From Podaxis mareebaensis (taxonomy: Eukaryota > Basidiomycota > Agaricomycetes > Agaricales > Agaricaceae), in the NCBI GenBank assembly GCA_018524725.1, contig JAEUWP010000120.1, forward strand, positions 62,001 through 126,000: a stretch of DNA of 64,000 nucleotides, read 5' to 3'. This document shows positions 10,468 to 21,213 of this stretch, piece after piece (the first letter of the stretch is position 1; each line of letters begins with the position of its first letter). The translations under genes and the position numbers were made by a program. The notes under the pieces are model-generated. The model did no database searches. It had not been told where the DNA came from and was given only the letters and a program-made list of their open reading frames with translations.

Positions 10468-12850
10468 ATGACATCGAATGAAACAATCAATGACAATGTG
10501 CCAGGCGATAGTGAACACGCGGGCGGTAGGTGTTAACTGGAAGCTGTGACCGTTGGTACTTCGCTGATGCAATGAGCATACAACAGGCAGCCAAGAATCG
10601 ATTGGATCCCCCCCAGGCAGCCTTTTCTCTGGTTCTCATAGCTTCACAATTCATGACTCGCAAATAAATGGTCAACTTATCCAGACTTTCTATTCTGGCA
10701 GAACAGGTATGACTCTCCTTTCCTAACATAAAGATTAACTCATCAGCTACCCATACCATAGCTCTCCACATCCTCGATCATAGTAGAGTTCGCGGGGCCG
10801 AAGCCGACTCCTCTGCCCGCTATCCCCCACCCCGGTGCCATCCAGAAACTCGCAAAGAACTCAGGGAACGGATTATCACTTGGATCATGAACCCCCAACG
10901 ACATTGGAATCTGTTGTGGCTCTTTGGTCCTGCTGGTGTAGGAAAGTCAGCAGTCGCGCAGACCATTGCAGACCATTGTCAAGATAGTGCTCGACTCGGC
11001 GCTGCCTACTTCTTTTCGAGACTTAATAACCGCGATAATCCTCACGGCCTCATTCCAACACTTGCTTACCAACTCGCTGTCCGACATTCCGAGTACAAGA
11101 ACTTGATCACCCAGTTCATTTTCGACGATCCATCAATACTGGACAAAACCTTGCGCGTTCAATTCAGGAAGCTTATTGTCGAGCCTTTCGCGGTCCTCAG
11201 TGCCCAAAATCCGCTCTCGGTCGAGCGACCTTTGTTAATCATAGTGGACGGATTAGACGAATGCAATGACGAAGCGGCTCAGTGCGAGCTGCTCGCTCTC
11301 ATCGCCGAACACGTCCGGGGAGGGAAACCGTCCCCGCTCTTATGGATGGTGTGTAGTCGTCCAGAGTGGCACCTTAAGCGTGCCTTCTCGCAGTCAGACT
11401 TCCGTGTCGACTGTAGACGCGAGGAATTATCCATTCACACTACCGCCGATAAGAATGACGTGTACCGTGTGCTGAAGGAAGGTTTTGAAGACATCCGCAA
11501 GGACTTCTACTGGGAAATCGGAGGAATCGATGCGAAAAAGCAGTGGCCACCTGAAACGCAATTACAACAGATTGCGCGTGCCTCGGGTGGACTGTTCATT
11601 CTCGTCTGCACTATCCTCAAATTTGTTGGTGATAAACAATATGGAGATCCTGACGCTCAACTGCACACTTGCCTGTCGTTCCTAGGGAACAACCATGCTC
11701 CATGTTTATCAAACCCGCTACAAAGTCTTGATCTCATCTACCTGCAGATCCTATCTGGTATTCCTTCACACATACTGCCGATAACAAAGCGGATCCTCGC
11801 ATTCTGTGTCTTTTATTCCTCCAAACCGAGCGTGCTTTGTGCACGGGATGTAGCAAATTTTCTCCGCCTTGATCAGGTCACGTTCCATCGGGCTCTTCAA
11901 AGACTCCACTCAGTGCTCGACGTTCCTCGTTCCGAGGCAGCCCACACAGCCTCCTTGAAGTTCTTTCACGCATCATTCAGTGATTTCCTTCAGAACCCGA
12001 ACCGGTCTAGGGCCTTTGCTATCGACCAAACACGAGCTCGGTGTGACATTGCCGTGTCTTGTATTCAGTGGTACAACCAGTGGATTCAGTCACAATGTAC
12101 ACTAAAAAGTGCGCCGTATATTCTGTATATGCGATGTCGGGTTTGTAACCCGTAGAATAGGCAATACCTCCTGCTTCGACAGGACATTAGAGCCGTCTTG
12201 GATCCCAGAACCTACAGAAGCGGGTTCGCGAGACGTACTTTCCTCCATTGGATCCTTCGTCGAAGAGGAATGCTGGAAAGCTTGCTGTCACGTTGATGAT
12301 ACAGGGCGATCAAGAGTCCTTGACGAGCTTTCCTCGTTCAACTTCTGCCACATCTTCAGTGTTCAGGAGAGTACTGAATTTCATCGTTTTGTCACCTGGA
12401 TGGGCAGGGATACATCAGTAAATCTTCTATTGTTTCACTGTAAGCATCAGTAGCTGATTTTCCTGCAAGTCACGTTTGATCCGAACGAGCCCTACGTTCG
12501 ATGTGGATCATGACATCCTAAGAGATTATCAAGCAGCGAATTTGCTCTTGGGGAAAAGAAGACAAACACTGTCACCCAATCGGAACGTTCCAACAGCATA
12601 CGAGTATTATTTCACCTCTTTACACCACACCAAACGCTGTCCCCCGGTGGAAGGTAATACTGGGCACACGTCTTCTATGTCTGCTCTTAAAAATCCCACG
12701 AGTTACTGGAGACAGATCGAGAAGATGTATTGGATAGGAAATCAAGATCGGACAGCACTGGTTACCGTAATGGCGACCAGAAGATGGAAGAATGTGCCAC
12801 CGAGCAGTTTAGGTCCCGCTGAGGTACAAGAACGACGACGACATGCTTGA
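10468..12850 (+). CDS. NLR-1: NACHT NTPase of the fungal NLR-like type, five exons
   Basis: Exons: 10468-10525 (tentative), 10617-10706, 10762-12108, 12161-12417, 12470-12850; phases 1,1,1,0 close to a 710-residue protein. Exon 2 gives the N-terminal motif SHSFTIHDSQING. Exon 3 carries the NACHT STAND-NTPase core: Walker A GPAGVGKS (about residue 104), Walker B LLIIVDGLDE (about 206) and the SRPEWHLK block. NACHT domains bind and hydrolyse NTP to switch a receptor from resting to oligomeric. Exons 4-5 give the C-terminal domain shared with NLR-2 to -6 (CWKACCHV, FNFCHI, FTSLHHTKR, YWIGNQDRTAL), most diverged here. It is the only array member on the plus strand, with normal CpG and no break. 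The family call is firm; the first exon is the weakest part; ligand and partners are unknown. Confidence 0.85.
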
Positions 12851-13395
12851 GCACCACACACTGGGCGGTTATGGGTGTGAATGTGTTAACGAAACTGGGG
12901 ATGGAAGTTTTTCGCGTGGAGTGGAAGGCGGAACAGGCAAAGAGTCGAATCCTGTAGCAATATCGTGATAATTGGTTAGAATTACGATCGCTAAAATAGG
13001 GCCTCATTTCAATGACAGTGCACGGCACCAGTTATAAAGTTGATCTTGGCTCTTACTATGTCACGCAATTGTTAATGTAGGCGTTATGTCATATGGCAAT
13101 AGCATCCCGATTCGATGGCAATAAGATTTATTGATCATGACGGGTCATACAAAGCTCGTTACTTTACGGTGAGCGAGAGATATGTAGCTATACAGGCAAT
13201 ATACACAAGCATATTATCAGGCGGGAAACAGAAGACAGCAAAAGACAGTTAAGCTATGCAGATACAATAACCGAGCCGATTCGGTTTCCAAATGTGTAGT
13301 TAATAAATAAATCAATGCAAAATCATTGTCTTCCAAAACAACAGCAAGAATGAAAAGGTAAGTAAGATGAAGATGGCCAAGCACCAAGGCGGGGC
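12851..13395. other. convergent intergenic region
   Basis: This 545-bp stretch separates the 3' ends of NLR-1 (plus) and the arrestin gene (minus) and must hold both terminators. I see no coding frame, RNA gene or repeat. An AATAAA-like block (ttaataaataaatc) near 13300, in plus orientation, is a possible poly(A) signal, but fungal signals are loose. Confidence 0.4.
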
Positions 13396-16300
13396 TTATG
13401 CGTTTCCTGCTTGATACTTCTTGATTAAATCGCGTAACCTGGTTTGGCCAAACGCTGCATCGCGTGGGGGAGGGCGCTTGCCGTTCTCGCCACCGGCAGC
13501 AACAGTCGCGTTGGTTTTAACGTTTCCACTAGACCCGCCACCGACGCCATCGATACCACTGTCCATAGCACCAACCCGAGCTGAAGCTACACCTCCCCTG
13601 CCTTTCGCTGCAAGCTTCGGACCGGCATCTAGATCAGCACCCTCCTCGCCAATCCCACCAAGCCCTGGCCTCTTTCTCGCAACTTCTTTCTTCGAGTTCA
13701 TAGCATTAGAACTACCATCGCGAATATGGCCACCGGTACTGTCTTTATAGTCCCCTTTGCCAATTCCTGGCAATCCCACAGCAACGGTCAGGGTCTTACT
13801 CGCACTACTCCCGATAGGTCTCGCCAGCGATGCCGTGGATGATAGAGTCGGGGTAGCAAATGACGAGGACACCGTAGCGGGTACCGAGGGCGATTTTGTC
13901 ATCGCCACAGCGATTGGTGCGCTCTTCGAGTTTAAGTTTTTGGTCGAACCTTGTACCGACGTTGGTGGCAGGCCAGGATGTCTGGGTTGAGTTTGGTTGG
14001 TGGTTGACTTGGGCATTGTCGGTGTGGGTGTGGGTGCCTTTGGGTTTGAGGCAGGTGTGGGTACCTTTGGGTTTGAGGCAGGTGTGGGTACCTTTGGGTT
14101 TGAGGCAGGTGTGGGTGTCTTGGCTTGGGGAGCATTTAACGTAGCTGTGGTGGTATTCGGCGAAGGCGAAGTTGCAGTAGTAGGCTTCCTGGGAGGAAGT
14201 GGAGGTCTTGGATCCTTTGCGTTGAACACTGTCGCAGAATGTGACGCCGGTCTAGTAGGGGTGGGTACACGTTTTCCCTCCGGGTTCAACGCATTACTCG
14301 TTGATATGGCTGCCTTGCCCTTCACCGGCATGCCCTTCTTCCATCCCACCCCACGCTCGGGAGGCTTTGCACCAGCATCGGGGGTATTGCCAGTACTAGC
14401 GGCAGCATTTCCGGCAGCAACAGAAGCCCATAACGACGCGACGTGTGTAACCTTTCCACCCCTCCCACCCCTGGCAGACCGGATATCATATTTCACCTCT
14501 GGCTCCTGACGGGGTGGGGGCGGGAAGACTGGCAACCGAAGGTTTTTCACTCCGGCGGTGCCTGCGCGGGTGGGACCAGTATTAACAGCATTTGCATATG
14601 ACTTCGGGCTCTCCTTTGCTTTCGCGTTGGCGCCTGCAGCCAAAGGCGGCGGGGGCACGAGTGATGCCCGTCCGATAACTGTATGGGGTCCAGGTTCTGG
14701 CCCAGGAGACTCCGCGATCGACTTGTCCACACCCAAGGCGGCAGCACCAACGGATGTCGAAGGTGGCGAGACCCTTCGATCAGTTCTAATCGTCTGCGTC
14801 TTCGGTGGAATGGGCGCCATGAATGGATATTGCATCTTCTTTTCCCCATCTTTGTCTTTCACCTCCAATTGCGCAGCAGGTGTCGGCGAATTCGGTGAAG
14901 TCGAGGTCGGTCGAGTGGATGTGGGTGGAGGTAAGCCCTCGGACCAGATATCCATCACCTTTCTCGCTTCTTTCACCACCGTCATCTCCCTCCCAATACC
15001 GCTAGCAACACCAACCCTCCGCATCATGGAGCGCGTCATGGACTTGGTGATTGAATCCCGTTGTGCTTGCATCGTTCCAATCGGCATGAACCCTGAGGAT
15101 CGTGGATTCGGGGACGCCGCAGCTGACGACGGAATCGATGATTCGGGTTCTCGTTCGGTGTGTTTTGGTTCAGATATAGGCACAGGTGCTGGTATAGGTG
15201 GTGGAGACCACGAACGAGAACGAGATCCTACACGAGTGCGCGACCAGGCGCGGTCTCTTCTCCCCCTGCTCTCCTTTCTGCTCTCCCGATCCTCCTCTTC
15301 AACCCGATCTCGCCCCACCGCAACACCTTCACCGTCTAAGTTCAGATCAAGAAGTTTAACCACACTCGGACTTGGCGGGATGATCTCTTCCTGCGGGGGC
15401 ACATCTGGATCAATGTTGCCCAGCCAAGCCGCCACTCTCCCCCTCGCCTGTGCCGATTTCTTCGATTTGTCTGCCGCCACCGCCGCTCTTCTCTTTGGCG
15501 TCGAGTTAACGGTAGTCGGTCTCGAGCTCGCGCCGTTGTGTATGACGGTTGGAGCAATGTGATGAGCGGGAGTAGGCTCGATTCCGGCGCGTTCTCGTCT
15601 GTGGGTGTAATTGTGGGTCTGGAAATAGCTCTCAACGCCAACGACACTCTTCCCAGCTCGATGAGTCTTTCCACCGTCCACTGATTCTTGTTCCTGCTCC
15701 TCATCCTCCCTTTCTCTCTCCTTCTGCCTCTCCTTCTGTCCTTCACGATCGTCCACGTCTTCGTTGACACTACTCTGATCCAACGTCAAACTCGAAATCG
15801 CGCTTTCATCGTTCGCATCCTGCAACTTCTCCGAACTCACACTCGTACTCCCACCAGTCCCATGTCCGTTCGCCTCGGGGTTGGGTGTAGTGGATGTGCT
15901 CACGCTTGCTACACTCGTCGGCACACCACCACCATCCTTCTCCTTTGCAGCAACCGTAACGCCACCTGCAGAATTCAGGATGTCCCTCACGTCAGGCCTC
16001 TTCTCCTTCTCGACCTTTCGCGTCCCGACCTGCGCCACCAACCTCCTCTCTAGCGCATCCAGCCCATTCTCTCCTGCACCTCCTCGATCAGAAGCGCCGC
16101 CGAAACCTGTGTCAAGTCGAGGTGGACGCTTGTACGCGACGAGCGTGGGTGTTGGCGGAGTCTGATAGTTCTCTGCGGGTTGTGAGAGGGATAGTGCATT
16201 CGCGATACCCGTCCCAGGAACGGCATTAATGGTGGTGATATTGGCGGCGCTGTTGGTATCGGCGCTGATATTGACGGTGGGAGATGTTGGGATAGGGTGG

Positions 16301-18767
16301 GTGTTCACAACAGGAGAGGATGCGAACAATGATTCAAGGGGCGTGGAACTGCTCACACCATTCCCATTCGCCCTGTCACCCACCAAATGCCGTGGTTTAG
16401 TCAACGGGGGCGGAACAGGCAACGTCTTGTTAACATTCACATCCTCCGGCGAAAGCGAGAGCCGTTGTCCTGGTGCTGGTGGGGATTCATCCTTCCCCTT
16501 TCCATCTTTGCCTCTCCTCCCAAGAGGTGCCCGCAGAACTTCAACCCCATTCGCAGAATCGTCCAATCTTGCAGCCATCTTCTCCAATTCCACAACGCTC
16601 TCACTCTTCATCACAGTCTTTCCATCCAACTTTGTAAAACTCTGTTTATGCCGTATCTGCGGTCTAGGCGAATGCAAGATCGCACCCGTCCCTGCTCCTG
16701 TGCCAGCAACATCGACCTGTGCTACAGGAGCCACGGGCGTACCATCACCAGTCTGGGCATCAAGACCTGGCCTAGAAGCGCCACCGCTGACACCAGGAAT
16801 TGCAGAAGCCGTAGGATACCCAAACCGATGCGCAACAGGAGATACGCTCCGCCCACGTCCCGTAGCAACCGAGGTTTGTCTCAAATGCCTCGAAATTCTA
16901 GAGGCTACATCGCCCTTTCCCTCTTCTCTTTCTCCCTCTATCCATTGGGAAGGCGAGAGGTCGGTATTGGCTTGTGGCGAAGCATATTGTTGTTGGTGGT
17001 GGTGGTGGTTCGGAGCGGTAGGAGACTGAGGTGACGTGGATGAAGGGACGTGATTAGGATTGTGGTGGTGGCCGGGATACTGTTGACGAGGTGGTGTGGA
17101 TTGTTGGTGTTGGTGTGGAGCGGGTAGAGGCAAGAGGCGCCCATACGGCACAACAGGAGAAATGGGTAATCCTGAAATCGGGGGCTCATACGGGTTCGCA
17201 CGTGCATGCGAAGGTGATGTTGTAAGTGGCCCGGCACTAGAGGGTCGCGGTGGTAGGTGTCGTGGCGGAGGTGGAAGGTTGAGGTGAGTATATGCTGTTT
17301 CTTGTTGTGGGTAGGGGTATGGCTGCGGTTGGTGAGCATAATACCCTTGCCCATGATCAGGGTAATATTGTTGGTATGGTGCGTGCTGAGGAGGTGGTAT
17401 CCACACTTGCTGCGCCTGATGGTCGATATAGGGTTGCTGTATATGCGTAGCTGGAGCTACTACACGGGGAGCCGCGATGTATTGGGGATATACCATCCCT
17501 TCTGGCACTGCGTGTGTTTGGGGTTGGACTGGCGGTGGCAAGTGAGGAGTCTCGGGCAAAGCGTCAGGATGGACAATTGTCACTGGTATATCGAGCACTA
17601 TGTCCTTACTGTTACTCGTTCAGTCACCAAAGTTTATGAACCAAGGCATGGAACCAACGAACCTGCCCAGACCCATACCCATGCTAACCTTCACTTCCAC
17701 AGTCGCCTGCACGCAAAATAGCGCCTCACTCGTATTACGCTGTTCATCGTCCCCATCACCCTCATATATCCCACCCCTAACACTCCTCGCATTCGCCGGG
17801 ACGTCAAACACCAGATGCGCTACACCCTCACCGCCAGGTGGGAGTGTGTATTCCGGGCCTTTATAAGGCACGGTCAAGATCGTATCTGATATCTGCAGTG
17901 GCTTCGCAACATTGGTATTGTTAGTCGAAGTGGGAAGGAGAAGCGTCCGGTGTAGCGATAGTATTAATCCCGAGTTCTAGGGTGATGCTCTTAGTGATAA
18001 AGCATTCAGTGGCGTAGAACAGAACGTACCTTGCGATTTGAATGATTCTTCACCTGCAATTCAACACACGCACTCTCCCCAGCAACAAGGATACCCCCAA
18101 TAATGCGACCATGCATCCAAAACCTCCCACCTTCACCAACCACCACCACGCCTTCCTCCGCCTTCGCCTGTCCTCCCACCCCAAATAAATCCTCCTCAAA
18201 GCTCTCCACAACACCGACTTCAGCCTTGTCTGTCACAAGCTGTCTTTCGTCCTTCCAAAAGACCCCAACACTCCCGCGGACCTCGTACCTAACCTTGGCA
18301 AGTCCATCCGCAAAGTTTACCGACGCAGGCGACGTTGGAGGAAGTGGGATACGAAAGAGGAACGTCGAATGCCCGCGCTTGGCTTTGTAGTACCCCTCTG
18401 GGAAGGGAGGATCCCCTGGGAGTGGATGTGCGTGAACGGCGTTGGATGGTGGTAAATTTGGTCCCTGAAAGAGTCTCCTCGTGTGGAGGAACGTCATCCG
18501 GGCTGAGTGGTCTCGCGATGTCAGCTCTGCACTTCATCGTCAGTGGATCTAAAGACGTTATGTATAAGGAGCGCAAGTACCCTGGAAGGCAAAGAGCTCG
18601 ACCATGACGATGCCAATGCCCAACTTGTCCGACTTGCACTCAACCTCCATCTTGCCCGTAACATGTCTGCCCGCAACGACGCTCTCTCCAGGCAGCGTAA
18701 CAGTTACCTTGAGTTTTGAATGGCTCGTTGTGGCATTCATAGGCTCAGGCGCAGCGAGGGGCGCCAT
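13396..18767 (-). CDS. large arrestin-domain (alpha-arrestin-like) protein, four exons
   Basis: Exons 18767-18581, 18526-18030, 17976-17663 and 17608-13396 close to 1736 residues. The first ~340 residues form an arrestin-like fold: LKVTVTLPGESVVAGRHVTG as first strands, LGIGIVMVELFAF, then ELTSRDHSARMTFLHT and a second lobe with LTVPYKGPEYTLPPGG and ATVEVKVSM. Fungal alpha-arrestins usually recruit Rsp5/Nedd4 ubiquitin ligases to membrane transporters. The remaining ~1400 residues look disordered: Pro/Gln/His/Tyr-rich at first, then Ser/Thr/Ala/Pro with charged patches, ending in a conserved-looking basic tail RLRDLIKKYQ. Start chosen at 18767 because the first strand follows at once. The length is several times that of a typical arrestin. 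A 27-bp tandem repeat lies in the tail, and part of exon 4 is copied at 23955-25070. Confidence 0.8.
14029..14108 (-). repeat. 27-bp tandem repeat, three copies, in the arrestin tail
   Basis: The unit gtgtgggtacctttgggttt plus gaggcag is present about three times in a row. It keeps the frame and encodes nine-residue units of the form TPASNPKVP. The first copy differs by single bases. In-frame units of this kind change number easily by slippage, so length polymorphism between strains is likely. Confidence 0.85.
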
Positions 18768-19425
18768 AGCGCTTTGTGGTAACAGTGCAAGGCAGAGACA
18801 AGATGAATTGGGAAACAACTGCCTTGTATAGTTCAACTACCCCTATCTTCTCCCTTCAGCCGTGCAACTCGGGGGTTCCTCACCTCTTGCCATTGCTGCA
18901 GCTTCGCAATCTCATGCTCTTGGAACCCATGGGTCTTTGACAGTTACCACTACTCTCCACCACCTAAATGCAGGATACCATTTTGCAGGACCAGAGCAGT
19001 GGCGCTCCGCATGAATGGTTGAGCCAATCGAGGATGAAAACAGTATCGACTTCACGGAAGTATTCATTCCCTTTCAATCGGAGAACCATGAGATCCACTA
19101 CATGGCAGGCCAGTCGTATATTGCCTGTTGGAATGTAGACTGGACTGGGTCACACGAAGCTGAGAGCCATGCCAGCTAAACTAGGCAGAATGAAGGGCAG
19201 AGTCACACCTGGAGTAATCGGACTGAGGCCCAATGAATATGTCTCACACTACACAATCAACAAAGATTTATCAAAAATCAGATGCACTTGTTCACAGATG
19301 CAAAGGCAAGGCCAAAGGACAAGGAGGGGAAGGGATGAAGTCACAGAGGGAATCACCTTGGTCAAGTGTGACCAGCCTCGAGGTATTTGAGTATATGGGT
19401 GTTGGATAGTGTATGAAGGGATATA
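18768..19425. other. upstream region of the arrestin gene, then CpG-poor DNA
   Basis: About 18768-19150 has normal base use and should contain the promoter of the arrestin gene. From about 19150-19220 CpG becomes rare; only isolated ones (near 19219 and 19378) remain before the Tc1/mariner element. No coding frame is supported. Confidence 0.35.
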
Positions 19426-19640
19426 CAGTGAGCAACAAAACTGTTCCAATGTTTGGAACTTTTAGAAAGAAATTACAATATCTCTGAACTGGTTAAAGTG
19501 ACTACCTCCAAAATATTTATGAGAATAGCCTAGTTTCTTAACTTTGATCCCATCAATTTTTATTATGTAATTACTTTAGCCTCATTTAATATCAATTATT
19601 GGGTCAATATTACTCATTGGAACAGTTTTGTTGCCAATGT
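19426..19640 (+). repeat. left terminal inverted repeat of the Tc1/mariner element
   Basis: It pairs with 20808-21021. The 18-bp motif AACAAAACTGTTCCAATG occurs at the outer end (19434-19451) and, inverted, at the inner end (19615-19632). The right repeat has the same pair, so the element carries four copies that alternate in orientation. Such inner and outer motifs are usual binding sites for the transposase. Confidence 0.85.
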
Positions 19641-19666
19641 TCTAGCACATACATACAAGGGTATAA

Positions 19667-20779
19667 CTAGTACTTGGTGTATCCTCCATTAGCACTTATC
19701 ACTACCTCTATCCTCCTAGGCATACTTTCAATCAACTTCTGACACTTAGAAGCTAGTATGTCATTCCACTGGTCCTGCACCCTCTTCCACAGTTTATTTA
19801 TTCTCTTGGGTGGAGATTCATACTCTCCTAGTTTTTTCTTGAGGTAATCCCATAAGTGTTCAATGGGATTGAGGTCTGGAGACTGTGCTGGCCATGAATT
19901 GGTTTTCCTGAACCAGGCTGTAGCTTTTTTGCTCTTGTGCTTAGGGTCATTATCCTGTTGAAAAATCATTTCATCCTTCTCCAGCCCATACCACTCCACA
20001 GTCCTCCCAAGTTCATCTTCCAGAATGTTCACATAGAGGTTATCATCCATTTTTCCATCAATCTTGGTTGCAAACCTAGTTCCATCCCACAACATGCAGC
20101 TCCAAATCATGAGTGATCCTCCTCCAAACTTGACTATTCCCTCTATCAGCCTATCACTAAAGCCCTCTCCTGGCCTTTTCCATTCCTGCTTCCTACTATC
20201 TGACCCTAACCTATTGATCTTAGTCTCATCAGATCATATAACCTTCTTCCAGTCCTCCAGGGTCCAATGCTGGTATACCAAAGTGAAGTCCATTCCTTCC
20301 TTCCTATCTCTAGCACTAAGGAAAGGCTTTTTCTTCTTCACTACAGCCTTGAGACCTGCCTTCTTCAAGTGTCTTCTGACAGTCTGAGATGGGATTGATG
20401 TCCCATTCACCCTACTCAGTGACTTGGTCACATTCTGGGCAGTATCAGCCTTGCCAGAGCCAATGAGATGAAAGGCATGTCTAATATTAGCAGGAGTGAG
20501 TTTCTGAGGATGGCCTCCAGGGTTGTAGGAAAGTGTGGGAAAGTGCTGAGAGCATAGCCTGGAGATAGAGGACTTGGAAACACCAGTAGTAACATGGATC
20601 TGAGCATATATTTTGCCATCAGAAAGCATAGAGAGGATAGTAGCCTTAGTAAAGGAGGAGAGAGAGTGCATGATACACAGAAGGGGTAAGACCTGGTGGA
20701 AAATGCTTGTCATCAGGTCTATAAATACAGGAGGAGTGATTAGTTGCATAATCTTGTTGAATGCAATCAACAAAGTCAC
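19667..20779 (-). pseudogene. Tc1-type DDE transposase with one internal stop
   Basis: The likely start is near 20671 (MHSLSSFTKA). The N-terminal part has paired helix-turn-helix DNA-binding domains (ISRLCSQHF and the SLSRVNGTSIPSQTVRRHLK block). The catalytic part has SDETKINR (first Asp), IFQQDNDPKH (second Asp) and WPAQSPDLNPIEHLW (Glu). A TGA at 20236-20234 replaces the Trp normally found just before SDETK; both sides are in one frame. By my count 30 residues separate the second Asp from the Glu, against 34 in classical Tc1 enzymes; either a 12-base loss or a separate lineage. A cut-and-paste transposase, not functional as it stands. Confidence 0.85.
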
Positions 20780-20807
20780 ATGAACTATTTGCCTTTTCCT
20801 GCTTCAT

Positions 20808-21021
20808 AGTCTGTAACAAAACTGTTCCAATGAGTAATATTAATTAGTTAATGCATATTAAATGGAACTAGAAGAGTTATGTCATTATACTTGATGGCAT
20901 CAATAGTGACATAATAGGCTATGTATATAAATATTTTCAGAGAAACTGCTTTAGCTGATCTAGAGAAATATTAATTTCTTTCCAAAAGTTCTAAACATTG
21001 GAACAGTTTTGTTGCTCACTG
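20808..21021 (-). repeat. right terminal inverted repeat of the Tc1/mariner element
   Basis: It is the mirror of 19426-19640, with the motif AACAAAACTGTTCCAATG at 20815-20832 and its inverse at about 20996-21013. The outer 75 bp match the left repeat except for a few transitions, several of which are CpG-type changes by context. Confidence 0.85.
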
Positions 21022-21213
21022 TATATGAAACCTTGCTATGAGCTTAAATAAGTGAATAAAATGGTATAAGAGTTGTTGGAGCAATTTCTGGATGGAAACA
21101 TATTGTATTAGTGATATTTCATGAGAGTGATAAATATTTTGGTAATATAACAAAAACAATCAATAATCTGACATTACAAGGAGAATGGTAATAATGCTCA
21201 ATATCATACCATG

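Larger units (their letters stand above)
19426..21021 (-). mobile_element. Tc1/mariner DNA transposon, 1596 bp, inactive
   Basis: The ends CAGTGAGCAACAAAACTG (19426) and its inverse ending at 21021 are flanked by TA on both sides, the mariner-type target duplication. The terminal inverted repeats are long (about 214 bp) and closely matched over the outer ~75 bp. A transposase frame lies between them on the minus strand with one in-frame stop. The element is CpG-poor. The reading frame is otherwise whole, so decay is not far advanced. It lies about 190 bp beyond the 3' end of NLR-2. Confidence 0.9.

Noticed and set aside
10375..10771. Minus-strand open frames of 65 and 94 codons upstream of NLR-1
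   Set aside because: They overlap the first exons of NLR-1 on the other strand, and they show no known pattern.
13421..17354. Many long plus-strand open frames (up to about 330 codons) across the arrestin gene
   Set aside because: They are reverse-strand shadows of a G+C-rich, low-complexity coding exon and have no family features.
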